NCBI RefSeq assembly: GCF_022014595.1
Contig: NZ_CP091740.1
Location: 1,972,200-2,036,199 of the forward strand
Source: Solitalea lacus
Lineage (GTDB): Bacteria; Bacteroidota; Bacteroidia; Sphingobacteriales; Sphingobacteriaceae
DNA: 64,000 bases
Reading direction: 5' to 3'
The translations under genes and the position numbers were made by a program. Positions within the stretch are counted from its first letter, which is position 1. Each line of letters begins with the position of its first letter. The notes under the pieces are model-generated. The model had not been told where the DNA came from. It was given only the letters and a program-made list of their open reading frames with translations, and searched no databases. This document shows positions 1 to 8,973 of this stretch, piece after piece.

Positions 1-486
1 GGTAATTTGTATTATGCTTATGACTTTGATTTTATTACACGGGTCGGGTGGGCATTTCGTATTGTGAATTCTGCGGATTGGGTTCCGGAAACACCGTTAA
101 CTGTTCAAACATTAAATGATATGAATCAGGCTAATCCTTTAGTTAATTACAAGGAGTCAATAAAGGATATGCCTTGGTTGGTAAGGTCTTATTTGAATTC
201 GGCTTATAGAAAAATGAATAACACCGCAGAAAAGGGAGTAAACTATTATCACAAATACTTAGGGCATTTAGTATATGATCAAGTGAAAAAAACAATGCCT
301 CAGTTGAAGGAGCCACAATATGCACCTTCCAATGCTTATGTGCCTGCAGGCAATCAAATTGTGCTTCTTACGGATTCAGAATATAATGCCAGGTTTAAGT
401 TTACCGGTAAGAATATATTTGTACATCATTTGTTTAATCCCTACCTATTTCTCCTTAAAAAATATTATTTCCAGCCGAATCAATAA
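1..486 (+). CDS. Class 3 lipase family protein, C-terminal part
   Basis: The frame is open at the window edge, so the N-terminus, including the nucleophile elbow, lies upstream. About 160 residues are visible. They carry an NSADWVPETP segment that fits the aspartate region of class 3 (Lipase_3) alpha/beta hydrolases, and a late VHHLFNPYLF segment that fits the catalytic-histidine end. Bacteroidota have a conserved lipase of this type. The likely role is ester or acylglycerol hydrolysis; substrate and location cannot be judged without the N-terminus. The family assignment rests on motif resemblance. Confidence 0.7.
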   Translation, partial: GNLYYAYDFDFITRVGWAFRIVNSADWVPETPLTVQTLNDMNQANPLVNYKESIKDMPWLVRSYLNSAYRKMNNTAEKGVNYYHKYLGHLVYDQVKKTMPQLKEPQYAPSNAYVPAGNQIVLLTDSEYNARFKFTGKNIFVHHLFNPYLFLLKKYYFQPNQ

Positions 487-556
487 TAGTTATGCATGCA
501 TTTGTATTTTAAAAAAATATAGTATTTTTCGAGCTCAGATAGTAAGCCTATAAGAA

Positions 557-1480
557 ATGAAGAATTTGATAGTAATGGCAATTCCTGGTTTTATCATTTT
601 ATTGATAACAGAGCTGGTAGTTGCCTATTTTCAAAAAAAGCACGATGACTACTTTGATGCTAAAGATACTGCAAGCAGTCTTTCCATGGGTATCGGTAAT
701 GTGTTGATTGGTTTTGTTAGTAAAGCTATAATTCCCGTTGCGTTGGGTTTTGTTTACCAATATCGTTTTTTTACATTGCCTGAAAACACATGGTGGCCAT
801 GGGTGCTGTGTTTCTTTGCCGATGATTTTTCATATTATTGGTTTCATCGTACCAGTCACAGTGTTCGCTATTTTTGGGCTTCACATGTGGTTCATCATTC
901 TTCTCAAAAATATAACCTGGGAACAGCGCTTCGTCAAACCTGGACAGGCAATTTAACAGGATCATGGTTGTTTTGGATGTGGATGCCACTAGTTGGATTC
1001 ACCCCAACAATGATTGCTACCATGATGTCTATTAGTCTATTGTATCAGTTCTGGATTCATACTGAAATGATTAAACAAATGCCGCGACTTATTGAGTTTA
1101 TCTTTAATACTCCAGCTCATCATCGTGTCCATCATGCTTCAGATGTAAAGTATTTAGATAGAAATCATGCCGGAATATTAATTATTTGGGATCGTATGTT
1201 CGGAACCTTTATAAAAGAAGATGTCCACCCAACTTATGGTTTAACTAAAAATATTGAAACCTATAATCCTTTCCGTATTGCATTTGACGAGTGGGGAACG
1301 GTATTTAAAGATGTTTGGAATGCTCCTACATGGAAAGCAAAGTTTGGGTATCTGTTTGGCCCTCCAGGTTGGAGCCATGATGGTAGCCGGAAAACATCAG
1401 CACAATTAAAAACTGAATTTGAATTAAACGATAAAACAAATTCGACGGCTCAACAACAGCCAGTGGAATTAATAAGTTAA
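557..1480 (+). CDS. Sterol desaturase / fatty acid hydroxylase family membrane protein
   Basis: 307 residues with several hydrophobic segments and the histidine clusters of the di-iron fatty acid hydroxylase superfamily: HRTSH near residue 97, HVVHH near 110, and HRVHHASD near 195. The family inserts oxygen or double bonds into lipids at the membrane. Bacterial members act on sterol-like, carotenoid or fatty-acyl substrates, and the substrate cannot be read from the sequence. It starts 70 bp after the lipase on the same strand, so the two could share a transcript. The His clusters make the family call firm, the reaction less so. Confidence 0.85.
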   Translation: MKNLIVMAIPGFIILLITELVVAYFQKKHDDYFDAKDTASSLSMGIGNVLIGFVSKAIIPVALGFVYQYRFFTLPENTWWPWVLCFFADDFSYYWFHRTSHSVRYFWASHVVHHSSQKYNLGTALRQTWTGNLTGSWLFWMWMPLVGFTPTMIATMMSISLLYQFWIHTEMIKQMPRLIEFIFNTPAHHRVHHASDVKYLDRNHAGILIIWDRMFGTFIKEDVHPTYGLTKNIETYNPFRIAFDEWGTVFKDVWNAPTWKAKFGYLFGPPGWSHDGSRKTSAQLKTEFELNDKTNSTAQQQPVELIS

Positions 1481-1572
1481 TAAAGGGAAAAGGAGGCTTT
1501 CGGGCCAAAGTCCATTGAGCACATGCTAACTTTATTAACAGCAGTTGAAGCAATGCGAATTTTTATTAGGTT

Positions 1573-2778
1573 TTATTTTTCGGCCCAAATCAGTTTTAAC
1601 TCATTATTTCGGTTCTTGGTGAAAAATAGATATTGATTTCCTCCATCAGAGAGATTTAATGTTTTTCTGATTTCTTCAACTGAATAAGGAAAATTCCGTT
1701 TGCTTACATTAGCTTTCTTAATACCCTTTTCTTTTAGAAGTTTTTTTATTGTTTTAGGCTGATAGTCCAGCTGCTTTATAATTCTAAAAAATCTACCTGG
1801 GAATGAAGATTCAACAGGTTCTTGCGAATAAAAGTAACCGTCTGCTTGGTCAAAAGTAATGTTCAGATTTGGATAATACTCATTGAAAAGCTCAATGCAC
1901 AAACGACTTTTGTAAAAGGCGACGTCAGGTTCAATTAAATAGTTAACTCCATCGTTGCTTGGTATAGCCGCAGGAGGGGCTTGTTCAGACTGAAACTTAA
2001 ACTGTTGTTCAATGCCTTTTTTGCTTATATGAATTTGATTGAGTTGAGTTTGGTTCGAATCTGTAAAATCAAATTCAAGCAAAAGCTCTTTACATTCATT
2101 ATCAACAGATACAACGGTAAGGCTCTTCATTGAAGGAAATCTTTTCCATGCCTCCGAATTATCAAAGAGGGGAGAGGCTTTAACTATCAGTTTCTTACAG
2201 ATGGGCTCCACCAGTGGAAGTATCGTGTACAAATCAGGTGAACAATCTTCAAATAAAAAAACGCGTCCTTGTGCGTCATCTCTTCTGGCTGGATCAACAA
2301 AAATTAAGTCAAACTTTTCGCCATTGTAATTGCTTATGAAATCTTCGGCAGTGGTATTAATTAACTCAATGTTTGTGGCGTTAAGTTTATTGAAGTTGAA
2401 ACGGGTTATGTTGGCTAATGTTTCATTCATCTCAAGGCTGACAACCCTTTCAAATTGTTTGGAGAAATATAAGCTGTCGACCCCTAAACCACATGTTAAA
2501 TCAAGACAATATTTACCAGAATATTTTTTTAGGGCTGCTGTGACTTCACTGCTTGATTGTTCATAAGATAAAGCAGGAATAATGCAACGTGCAGCAAAAT
2601 AAGAAGGTAGTTTTGCTTTTGCCTTCTGCAGATATTTTAATTGTGAGGAGATTAATCCTGTCGGAATTTGGGACGCTTTATGACTGAGAGCAAATTTTAA
2701 AGGATCAAAATCAATATACTGATCTATTAATTTCCGTGCTTCATCGGACTTTAAAAGTTCAAATTCCTGCTGATTCAT
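1573..2778 (-). CDS. Class I SAM-dependent methyltransferase with THUMP-like C-terminus (PG1098 type)
   Basis: 401 residues. The central Rossmann methyltransferase core shows the SAM-binding stretch LDLTCGLGVDSLYF near residue 93 and an acidic DLIFVDPARRD near 157, where the DPAR motif resembles NPPY/DPPR-type RNA or protein methyltransferases. The C-terminus (about 320-400) resembles the THUMP-like domain that accompanies this Bacteroidota family, suggesting an RNA substrate. The function of the family is not established to my knowledge. It is followed 30 bp upstream on the same strand by a Dph6-like ATPase, so the two may be co-transcribed. Confidence 0.75.
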   Translation of the reverse strand: MNQQEFELLKSDEARKLIDQYIDFDPLKFALSHKASQIPTGLISSQLKYLQKAKAKLPSYFAARCIIPALSYEQSSSEVTAALKKYSGKYCLDLTCGLGVDSLYFSKQFERVVSLEMNETLANITRFNFNKLNATNIELINTTAEDFISNYNGEKFDLIFVDPARRDDAQGRVFLFEDCSPDLYTILPLVEPICKKLIVKASPLFDNSEAWKRFPSMKSLTVVSVDNECKELLLEFDFTDSNQTQLNQIHISKKGIEQQFKFQSEQAPPAAIPSNDGVNYLIEPDVAFYKSRLCIELFNEYYPNLNITFDQADGYFYSQEPVESSFPGRFFRIIKQLDYQPKTIKKLLKEKGIKKANVSKRNFPYSVEEIRKTLNLSDGGNQYLFFTKNRNNELKLIWAEK

Positions 2779-2808
2779 TAGGACGAAACTTAAGACAAGC
2801 TTAAGGTT

Positions 2809-3486
2809 TTATTTATCTTTTAAGATTATTTCTTCAATTTTTAAATAACACATATCTTCTTTATTCTCGATATGGCTTTTTTTGATGACTAATGTTTTTT
2901 TGAAGAGAGGGGCATCTAGTACTAATGTATGATATTCTCCTTGTTCACCCGCTAAATCAATGCCTTTAAGTTCTTTAAACATAGATAATTGATCGATTTT
3001 TGAGGGCGAAATAAGGTCTCCAACCCAGCTTTGGGTAAACCAGGGGCGGCGCACCAGAGAAAAAATTACTTTGAAGCTGTTCTTTGTTAATTCTTCAAGT
3101 AGCTCTTTACGGTCGCGTTGCCATAAAGGTGTATAAACGTTCATTTTTGAAGCAGCACTTCGCTCTTTTATCCAGTTTGGGTAGCTGTTTACTTCATCAA
3201 TATCACCACTGATCAACAGATCAATTCCGTCAACTTCTTTTAAAAGTCTGATCGCTTTTTCGTACTCCTCTTTAAAGGGTTCATCAATTTGAATCACTTT
3301 GTGAGGAATACCCACTGCTTCAGATTGAAGTTGAAGTACAGAAATTGGATGGGCTAAAAAATCGGCATTGTGAGGAGCGAAAGTGATTAAATAATCAATT
3401 TTAATTTGTTCCTTATAAGCTTGATGTAAAGCTAGTACACAATCTTTACCACCGGTCCACAATACTGCAGCTGATTTTGAGGTCAT
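2809..3486 (-). CDS. Dph6-related ATP pyrophosphatase (diphthine-ammonia ligase family)
   Basis: 225 residues beginning with an N-type ATP pyrophosphatase signature, AVLWTGGKDCVLAL (PP-loop SGGKD variant), at about residues 7-20, and a conserved SGDIDEV region near 93. Eukaryotic relatives amidate diphthine on elongation factor 2. Bacteria lack diphthamide, so the bacterial relatives act on another, unknown substrate. It ends 30 bp before the methyltransferase start and is probably its operon partner. Family is clear; biological role is not. Confidence 0.8.
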   Translation of the reverse strand: MTSKSAAVLWTGGKDCVLALHQAYKEQIKIDYLITFAPHNADFLAHPISVLQLQSEAVGIPHKVIQIDEPFKEEYEKAIRLLKEVDGIDLLISGDIDEVNSYPNWIKERSAASKMNVYTPLWQRDRKELLEELTKNSFKVIFSLVRRPWFTQSWVGDLISPSKIDQLSMFKELKGIDLAGEQGEYHTLVLDAPLFKKTLVIKKSHIENKEDMCYLKIEEIILKDK

Positions 3487-3566
3487 ACAAAGAGAGTAAA
3501 TGGTAAATAAGTCTAGTTATGACTTTAGATGAATTAAAGGCTAAAACTACTAACCTTGTATCCATA

Positions 3567-3600
3567 AAAAAGCCTTTGGCAAAAATACCAAAGGCTTTTC
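3567..3600 (-). terminator. Rho-independent terminator after rpmA
   Basis: Inverted repeat AAAGCCTTTGG / CCAAAGGCTTT with an 8-nt loop, with A/T runs on both sides, 19 bp downstream of the rpmA stop on the minus strand. It could also stop transcription from the other side. Confidence 0.8.
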
Positions 3601-3618
3601 TATATTTTTAAAAGTTTC

Positions 3619-3900
3619 TTAGTTTTTTACTTCTGAAGCAGGAGCTTCGAAAGGAACAACTGAAACGTATGACTTGTCATCTTTTTTCTTTTTGAAAACA
3701 ACAGTACCATCAATTAATGCAAACAAAGTATGGTCTTTACCAATACCTACGTTTTTATCAGGATTGTGTTTGGTACCACGTTGACGAACGATGATATTAC
3801 CAGCGATAGCAGATTGGCCACCGAAAATTTTAATACCTAAACGTTTACTATGTGACTCACGGCCGTTCTTCGAACTACCCGCACCTTTTTTATGTGCCAT
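3619..3900 (-). CDS. rpmA: 50S ribosomal protein L27
   Basis: 93 residues starting [16 protein letters not shown], the standard start of bacterial L27 (its N-terminal tail reaches the peptidyl-transferase centre), followed by [23 protein letters not shown] and [12 protein letters not shown]. Length is normal for the family. It lies 24 bp downstream of rplU in the usual rplU-rpmA operon and ends before a strong hairpin terminator. No N-terminal cleavage extension is seen. Confidence 0.98.
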   Translation of the reverse strand: MAHKKGAGSSKNGRESHSKRLGIKIFGGQSAIAGNIIVRQRGTKHNPDKNVGIGKDHTLFALIDGTVVFKKKKDDKSYVSVVPFEAPASEVKN

Positions 3901-3924
3901 TTCTTAAAATTCCTTTCTTAATGA

Positions 3925-4236
3925 TTAGAATACAATGTTTTCGATTTGAATTTTGGTAAACGACTGACGGTGACCGTTTTTACGTTTATACCCTTTACGA
4001 CGTTTTTTCTTGAAAACGATAACTTTATCGCCTTTTAAGTGAGAAACGATTTTAGCGGTTACTTTTGAACCTGCAACGTTTGGAGCACCAACCGAAATTT
4101 TGTCGCCGTTAGCTACCAATAAAACATCGCCAAATTCAATACTAGCGCCCTCTTCTCCTTGTAAACGGTGTACAAAGATCTGCTGGTCTTTTGCAACTTT
4201 AAACTGTTGCCCGGCTATATTTACTATTGCGTACAT
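3925..4236 (-). CDS. rplU: 50S ribosomal protein L21
   Basis: 103 residues, full length, starting MYAIVNIAGQQFKV. The C-terminal KVIVFKKKRRKGYKRKNGHRQ stretch is the hallmark rRNA-binding region of L21. First gene of the rplU-rpmA operon. A TAnnTTTG-type -7 element lies about 35 bp upstream on the same strand. Confidence 0.98.
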   Translation of the reverse strand: MYAIVNIAGQQFKVAKDQQIFVHRLQGEEGASIEFGDVLLVANGDKISVGAPNVAGSKVTAKIVSHLKGDKVIVFKKKRRKGYKRKNGHRQSFTKIQIENIVF

Positions 4237-4269
4237 GATGAATTAAATAAAATATTTTTTAATGAGGTG

Positions 4270-4277
4270 CAAAAATA
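4270..4277 (-). promoter_or_regulatory. Bacteroidota -7 promoter element for rplU-rpmA
   Basis: On the minus strand this reads TATTTTTG, which fits the Bacteroidota -7 consensus TAnnTTTG, 34 bp ahead of the rplU start. No convincing -33 TTTG was found at the expected spacing, so the call rests on one element. Confidence 0.5.
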
Positions 4278-4418
4278 GAAATTTGGTTTGATAAAACGAA
4301 GTCTTTTAAAAATAATGTTGATTAACAAAAATGACCTCGACTTCGGATTTTTGTACTTAAATTTCAGATAAGATTTCATTCATATTGCTCACCCAAAAGC
4401 CTCTTTCTCTCATTTTTA

Positions 4419-5990
4419 TTACTTCTTATTGTTGGTGTATTTAACAATCAGTTGATTTCTAATATTTACATATAATGCAGGAACCTGACTCATTAATCCT
4501 TTACAGAAACCGGTTATTTCTTCTTGGAGATTTTCACAGTCAGGATTAATGGCAATCTTTTGTTCTAATAGTTGCATTTCATCAGCAATCTTTTTTTCGA
4601 AAATTTCGATTGCAGCCTTTACATCTTTAATTGCATCTTGGTACTGCATTTGAACCATATTATCAACAAAATCTATTGTCCATCGTGCTGATTCATCACT
4701 ATATACTTCAGGGTTATAAATCTGATATGCCGGATGAATAGATTTAACACCTAAATATAAAGGCAGGTAAGCACTTATCTGAGGGTTGTCAAGATAGATC
4801 CAGTAAATGCATGCAATATCATCAGGTAGCTTTTCTCTCAGTTGACAAATCATCCCGTAGTAACCGAAGTGACGGGCTACTGTACGGCGATGAGAAAGTT
4901 TTAACAATCTGCGTAAATCATTAGAAGGAAAAGGTGTAGCTAAGGGACTTTTAACAGTATTTCCTTCGTTATCCAGCACGTACCATTGAGGTTGTTCAGT
5001 TATATCGTAAATGGTGTTTTCAAATACTGAACGTTGGAACGATTTGATGAACTCAACAGTTAGTGGAATTTCTGGTTTGACAGAAAACGGATACAGGGAT
5101 AAAGGTTCAACATATTGACCATATTGATCAAGCGTTTTAAACTTATCTTTTTCCAATTTTCGGTCAGGCCATTGAGTATATGAAGGTGCAATGGAAGAAT
5201 AGAACAACCATAGACGTTCAGTAGCCCATTCCCGTGGTACAGGACAATAAATTTCTTGCCATATAAATGGTTTAGCCATACAGTCGTCATACCAACCCCT
5301 ATTTAGAGCTTCACTTTTATAATGTTTTGAAACAATGAAGTTTTCGGTGTCCTGGTCATCAATTTCTCTAATAATACTCCAATTAGCAATAATCAGCGCT
5401 TCGTCGTTTTGAAGTTTCCTGGCTACCCAAATTGCGCCCGGCTTTCCGGAATTGGGTTGCCAATTCGGACCCACCCCAACAACTTCCATTACCCAAATTT
5501 CATCAGGATCAGCGATGCAAAAAGCTTCGGCTCCATTAACACAGGAAGGTAAAAAACCATAAGTTTCCATCAGCCCGGCAATGCAATAAATTGCTTGCTG
5601 TGCAGTTTTACAACGCTGAAGTGCAAAAATCATAGCCTGCTCTGCAGTAATAATGGCTCCACTATTATCACGGCTACAAACAAGTTCTTCCTTTTGGGAA
5701 ATCGTGCTTTCTGCAATTACCAGCTGGTGCTCATTTATGTGCGAGTAAGCTGAGTGAAAATATCGAAAGGTCTCTTTGACCTGAGGAATTTGTCCAAGTA
5801 CTTCACCGAAATCATTTAGGTCGTCATTTCTGATTTCCTGTAAGCCCCAGTAAACATTTGCTTGGGAACCCTCTGGGTAGCTTGCTCTTTCAATAATTCT
5901 AACTCGGGAGTCTTTACCCGCATCTGAATGACTGACCAGGATTGAACCATCGGCAGTAGCTTTTTTACCTGCAGCTATAATTGTGCACAT
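4419..5990 (-). CDS. C69 family dipeptidase (peptidase U34 / PepD-like)
   Basis: 523 residues starting MCTIIAAGKKATADGS. Cys2 directly after the initiator Met is the expected N-terminal nucleophile of the Ntn-hydrolase C69 family; no propeptide or signal peptide is present, so it is probably cytoplasmic. The family hydrolyses dipeptides. It is the last gene of a tight group with a T3LHyp dehydratase (6 bp apart) and an ornithine cyclodeaminase-like reductase. I infer that it releases hydroxyproline or proline from small peptides for the other two enzymes. Confidence 0.85.
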   Translation of the reverse strand: MCTIIAAGKKATADGSILVSHSDAGKDSRVRIIERASYPEGSQANVYWGLQEIRNDDLNDFGEVLGQIPQVKETFRYFHSAYSHINEHQLVIAESTISQKEELVCSRDNSGAIITAEQAMIFALQRCKTAQQAIYCIAGLMETYGFLPSCVNGAEAFCIADPDEIWVMEVVGVGPNWQPNSGKPGAIWVARKLQNDEALIIANWSIIREIDDQDTENFIVSKHYKSEALNRGWYDDCMAKPFIWQEIYCPVPREWATERLWLFYSSIAPSYTQWPDRKLEKDKFKTLDQYGQYVEPLSLYPFSVKPEIPLTVEFIKSFQRSVFENTIYDITEQPQWYVLDNEGNTVKSPLATPFPSNDLRRLLKLSHRRTVARHFGYYGMICQLREKLPDDIACIYWIYLDNPQISAYLPLYLGVKSIHPAYQIYNPEVYSDESARWTIDFVDNMVQMQYQDAIKDVKAAIEIFEKKIADEMQLLEQKIAINPDCENLQEEITGFCKGLMSQVPALYVNIRNQLIVKYTNNKK

Positions 5991-5996
5991 AGGTTT

Positions 5997-7034
5997 CTAC
6001 CTGAAAATAAAGCCTTCTTTAAATGGATCTTCCGGATCAAAATAAAACTCATTTTGACCAGTGATGAAAGCAGTGCCTCCAACTTGGGGAATGATGGCAT
6101 CGTAAGCCCCAAATGAGGTTAATTCTGCAACTTTTACAGTCATTGTACTGCCTAAAATACTTTCGATGGTTATTTCTTGATTTTCAGTTAATTCACCTTT
6201 TGCATGATGCAGTGCTGCGCGGGCGCTAACGCCTGATCCGGTTGCAGAACGATCAACTTCACCATCGGCGAAAATGCAAACATTGCGGCTATGGTGTTTA
6301 GGGTTTTCTGGCTTACCTGTAAAAATGGTTCCGTATAAAAAGCTTAAATCTTTCTCAAAAGGATGATCAATTTCAAAATTGTCCATTACCGCAAGCTTAA
6401 TACGACGGCCATAATCTATTAATTTATTGAAATTATCAGGTTTCATGCTTAATCCCAATGCATCAGCATCTACGAAGGCATAAAAGGCTCCTCCATAAGC
6501 AATATCAAATTTAATAGTTCCAATTCCAGCAACTTCAACCTGTTGATCTCTCATGTATAAGAAAGAAGGGACATTTCTGAAACTCACTTCTATCACTTTG
6601 CCATTTTCAATAATTGCTTTTGCCCGCACCTTCCCGGCAGGTACATTTATAGTTAGTTCTGGTGTATTACTGTTTTTATCGATCAGGCCGGTTTCAAATA
6701 CAAGTTTGGTTAATGCTATAATTGCATGCCCACACATAGTACTGTATCCTTCGTTATGCAGGAAGAAGACATCAAAGTCTGCATCTAAGGATGTTGTAAG
6801 TACGGCTCCGTACATATCAGCATGTCCACGTGGCTCCCACATTATGCCTGTACGAATAAAATCAAGGTTTTCTTTAAAATATCTTCTTTTATCAAGAACA
6901 GTATTGCCTTTAATTTCAGGTAAGCCAGAGGTGAAAACACGCAAAGGTTCTCCTCCTGTATGCATGTCAATCGTTGTGATTCTGGTCCAGTGTTGAGGAG
7001 CTTTCCAATTCCAGTTATTGAATAAGTTATGCAT
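5997..7034 (-). CDS. Proline racemase family, probable trans-3-hydroxy-L-proline dehydratase
   Basis: 345 residues with the proline racemase fold signatures: DMHTGGEPLR near 23 and MCGH with Cys101. At the second catalytic position the racemase/epimerase motif DRSPCGTG reads DRSATGSG, placing Thr265 where the second Cys should be. Loss of the second Cys to Thr is the known mark of trans-3-hydroxy-L-proline dehydratases (as in human L3HYPDH), which eliminate water to give pyrroline-2-carboxylate. The next gene upstream (13 bp) encodes a ketimine-reductase-like OCD protein able in principle to reduce that product to proline, which supports the call. A 4-hydroxyproline epimerase would need both Cys. 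Confidence 0.85.
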   Translation of the reverse strand: MHNLFNNWNWKAPQHWTRITTIDMHTGGEPLRVFTSGLPEIKGNTVLDKRRYFKENLDFIRTGIMWEPRGHADMYGAVLTTSLDADFDVFFLHNEGYSTMCGHAIIALTKLVFETGLIDKNSNTPELTINVPAGKVRAKAIIENGKVIEVSFRNVPSFLYMRDQQVEVAGIGTIKFDIAYGGAFYAFVDADALGLSMKPDNFNKLIDYGRRIKLAVMDNFEIDHPFEKDLSFLYGTIFTGKPENPKHHSRNVCIFADGEVDRSATGSGVSARAALHHAKGELTENQEITIESILGSTMTVKVAELTSFGAYDAIIPQVGGTAFITGQNEFYFDPEDPFKEGFIFR

Positions 7035-7047
7035 CTGAATTTTTGGT

Positions 7048-8010
7048 TTATAATTGAATTAACTGGCCGGCTTTTTTGGCTACTGCAGCTTTATACATTT
7101 CTTGTGCAACAAACAAATCAAATAGGGCCATACCAGCCGATTTATATACAGTGGTTTGGTTTACATTGATTTGCTGCTCATTAGTTAGTACTTTCCCAAG
7201 GGTAAAGACATTTTCTTCAGTGATTAATCCTTTTTTTATAGGATTTATAATGTCTCCAACTTCCTTGCGAGCACCATCGGAATCAATTGCCAGCTTTCCG
7301 GCCAAACGAAATACACTGTCAGGTAACTCCTGCATATCAGGTTTATAAGAGCCTATGCTAATAAAATGTTTTCCTTGTAGCATATCGGGGTTGTCAGGTA
7401 AAACAGGCTCCGCCGATCTGCTGGCGGCTACTATAACATCAGTTAACGATAGAATTTCTTCTGCCGTCTTGCAGGGAACAATTGTTACGTTGGGAAAGAA
7501 GTGGTTTATTTCAAATGCAAGCTTCTGTACACTTTCAGGAGTACGTTCAAGACAATAAATTATTTCAATTTGACGTACAGAACAGGCAAACAATGCTTGG
7601 TGAATACCCTGGACTCCGCAACCGATTAATCCGATAGAGCTAACGTTTGGAGGAGTCATGTATTTAATTCCGATTGCACCTAAAGCGCCAGTGCGTAAGG
7701 CTGTTAATTTAGCCGCATTGAAAATTGCCAAAGGCATTCCGGTTTTGGCATCGTTCAAAATCATTACTCCGTTTGTTACAGGTAATTGTTTTGTACTATT
7801 ATCAGGAACTACCGAAACCAGTTTGGTTCCAAAATGACTTTCAGAGAAGGAAGGCATTACCAGAAAAGTGTTCTCCTCCCGATCAAAATGTAACCGCTGT
7901 GGAGCAAAACATTTCTTTTTCTCATTATCAATCAAGGCCGTTTCAACAGCTTCAATAACTTCTTGAAATGAAAGTAATTGTGCAATGTCAGTGTTGTTTA
8001 ATACAAGCAT
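7048..8010 (-). CDS. Ornithine cyclodeaminase/mu-crystallin family protein, probable pyrroline-2-carboxylate reductase
   Basis: 320 residues. The NAD(P)-binding Rossmann part shows IGLIGCGVQGIHQ around residues 127-139, and the N-terminal half has FGTKLVSVVPDN and TALRTGALGAIG, typical of the OCD/mu-crystallin family. Members include true ornithine cyclodeaminases, alanine dehydrogenases and Lhp-type pyrroline-2-carboxylate reductases. Being first in a three-gene run with the T3LHyp dehydratase favours the last: product reduced to L-proline. The activity is inferred from context. Confidence 0.8.
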   Translation of the reverse strand: MLVLNNTDIAQLLSFQEVIEAVETALIDNEKKKCFAPQRLHFDREENTFLVMPSFSESHFGTKLVSVVPDNSTKQLPVTNGVMILNDAKTGMPLAIFNAAKLTALRTGALGAIGIKYMTPPNVSSIGLIGCGVQGIHQALFACSVRQIEIIYCLERTPESVQKLAFEINHFFPNVTIVPCKTAEEILSLTDVIVAASRSAEPVLPDNPDMLQGKHFISIGSYKPDMQELPDSVFRLAGKLAIDSDGARKEVGDIINPIKKGLITEENVFTLGKVLTNEQQINVNQTTVYKSAGMALFDLFVAQEMYKAAVAKKAGQLIQL

Positions 8011-8145
8011 GTTTAGTTTACGTAAAATGAAGAATTTCTTTCAGGGAATTTTCTTAACCCATTAATATATGCTTGGGTTTTCAGGCAATTCTAATAAAGT
8101 TTTACTGTTTATTTATTTAAGTGATTCTAATCGGTTAATATTTAT

Positions 8146-8544
8146 TCAATACTTGTTAATAACATTAAAATGTTGTGGGATGATAAAATTGAGTAGAAGC
8201 CAAAGACCGCCCATTATGAAAATGGCAATGGAGACAACAGCAATTATTTTCTTATATATGTTGCTTGGCTTGATTCTAGCTTGGTGGCGATTAATAGAAC
8301 GAGAGTTGATTTTATGAATTTCTCTTTGCAGCTTTTGGAATTCCTTTCGTTTTTCATCCTCGCTAAGCTGAATGGCAATAGATGAGAATAATGCTTTAGC
8401 TTCGTTAAATTCATTTTGTTTTTCGGGGTGATTTTCTATCCATTCATTCCAAAAAGTAATATCACTTTCGTTGGTCTTAAAGCAATAATTGATGAACGAA
8501 TCATCGGTTAAAAAATCTTTAACTGTATAATGTTCATGAACCAT
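8146..8544 (-). CDS. Short FecR-like anti-sigma protein, N-terminal and TM part only
   Basis: 132 residues: an N-terminal cytoplasmic region with the WNEWIENHPEKQNEFNEAKAL pattern of FecR-type anti-sigma factors, a basic stretch, then a single transmembrane helix (about 100-120) and stop. The periplasmic FecR domain (some 200 further residues in normal family members) is missing, and no continuation is visible in the 100 bp after the stop. It sits downstream of the ECF sigma gene but is separated from it by a toxin-antitoxin cassette. It may still bind sigma or be a decayed gene. Confidence 0.65.
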   Translation of the reverse strand: MVHEHYTVKDFLTDDSFINYCFKTNESDITFWNEWIENHPEKQNEFNEAKALFSSIAIQLSEDEKRKEFQKLQREIHKINSRSINRHQARIKPSNIYKKIIAVVSIAIFIMGGLWLLLNFIIPQHFNVINKY

Positions 8545-8660
8545 AATTTTTGTTTTTTATTAAAGAGTATGGCTTTAGGAATTTTTACCAAGAAAAAATG
8601 AACTTTTTTAATTTTTTATTCCAAAACGATTAGTACTTGGAATTAGAGGTCAGGTACTCC

Positions 8661-8840
8661 ACAAAAAGAAAGTAATGATCAGAATAGGAACCAGTAACAA
8701 ATAATCGGGAATAGTACATTCTGGCGCAATAGGTTTATTGCTGCATGAATAGTGTTGTAAATGGTACGGATTGAAATGGAGGTTCTGCCAGCTATTTCCT
8801 CGTAACTCAATTGCTCAAAGAAACGGAGCTTTATGAGTTC
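8661..8840 (-). pseudogene. Duplicated 3' end of the ECF sigma gene
   Basis: These roughly 180 bp repeat 9921-10101 almost base for base (a few substitutions plus one indel at the stop). They encode the last ~57 codons of the sigma factor without start or upstream domains. The copy lies just ahead of the fecR-like gene, where the original sigma 3' end would be expected. The TA cassette lies between the two copies. Confidence 0.85.
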
Positions 8841-8890
8841 TTGCCCATCTGACAAGACGAGAATTGTCTACTGTAATAAGGAGCCTCGAT

Positions 8891-8936
8891 AAAAGTAACA
8901 AATAGTTTCTATATATGGAAACTATTTGTTACTTTT
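8891..8936. promoter_or_regulatory. Palindromic operator/promoter of the TA module
   Basis: A perfect inverted repeat with 19-bp arms (8891-8909 and 8918-8936, arm core GTAACAAATAGTTTC) and an 8-bp spacer, 38 bp upstream of the toxin ATG. A TACTTTTG element at 8930-8937 fits the -7 box TAnnTTTG and overlaps the right arm. Such a site is what an autorepressing HigBA-type complex would bind. Confidence 0.75.
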
Positions 8937-8973
8937 GTATTTATTAAAGAAAATAGTGAGGGTGTTATTTACC

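Noticed and set aside
6553-6996. 147-codon plus-strand frame opposite the T3LHyp dehydratase
   Set aside because: Lies entirely within a well-conserved enzyme on the other strand.
5997-7034. 4-hydroxyproline epimerase or proline racemase
   Set aside because: The second catalytic Cys is Thr265, which is incompatible with the two-base racemase mechanism.
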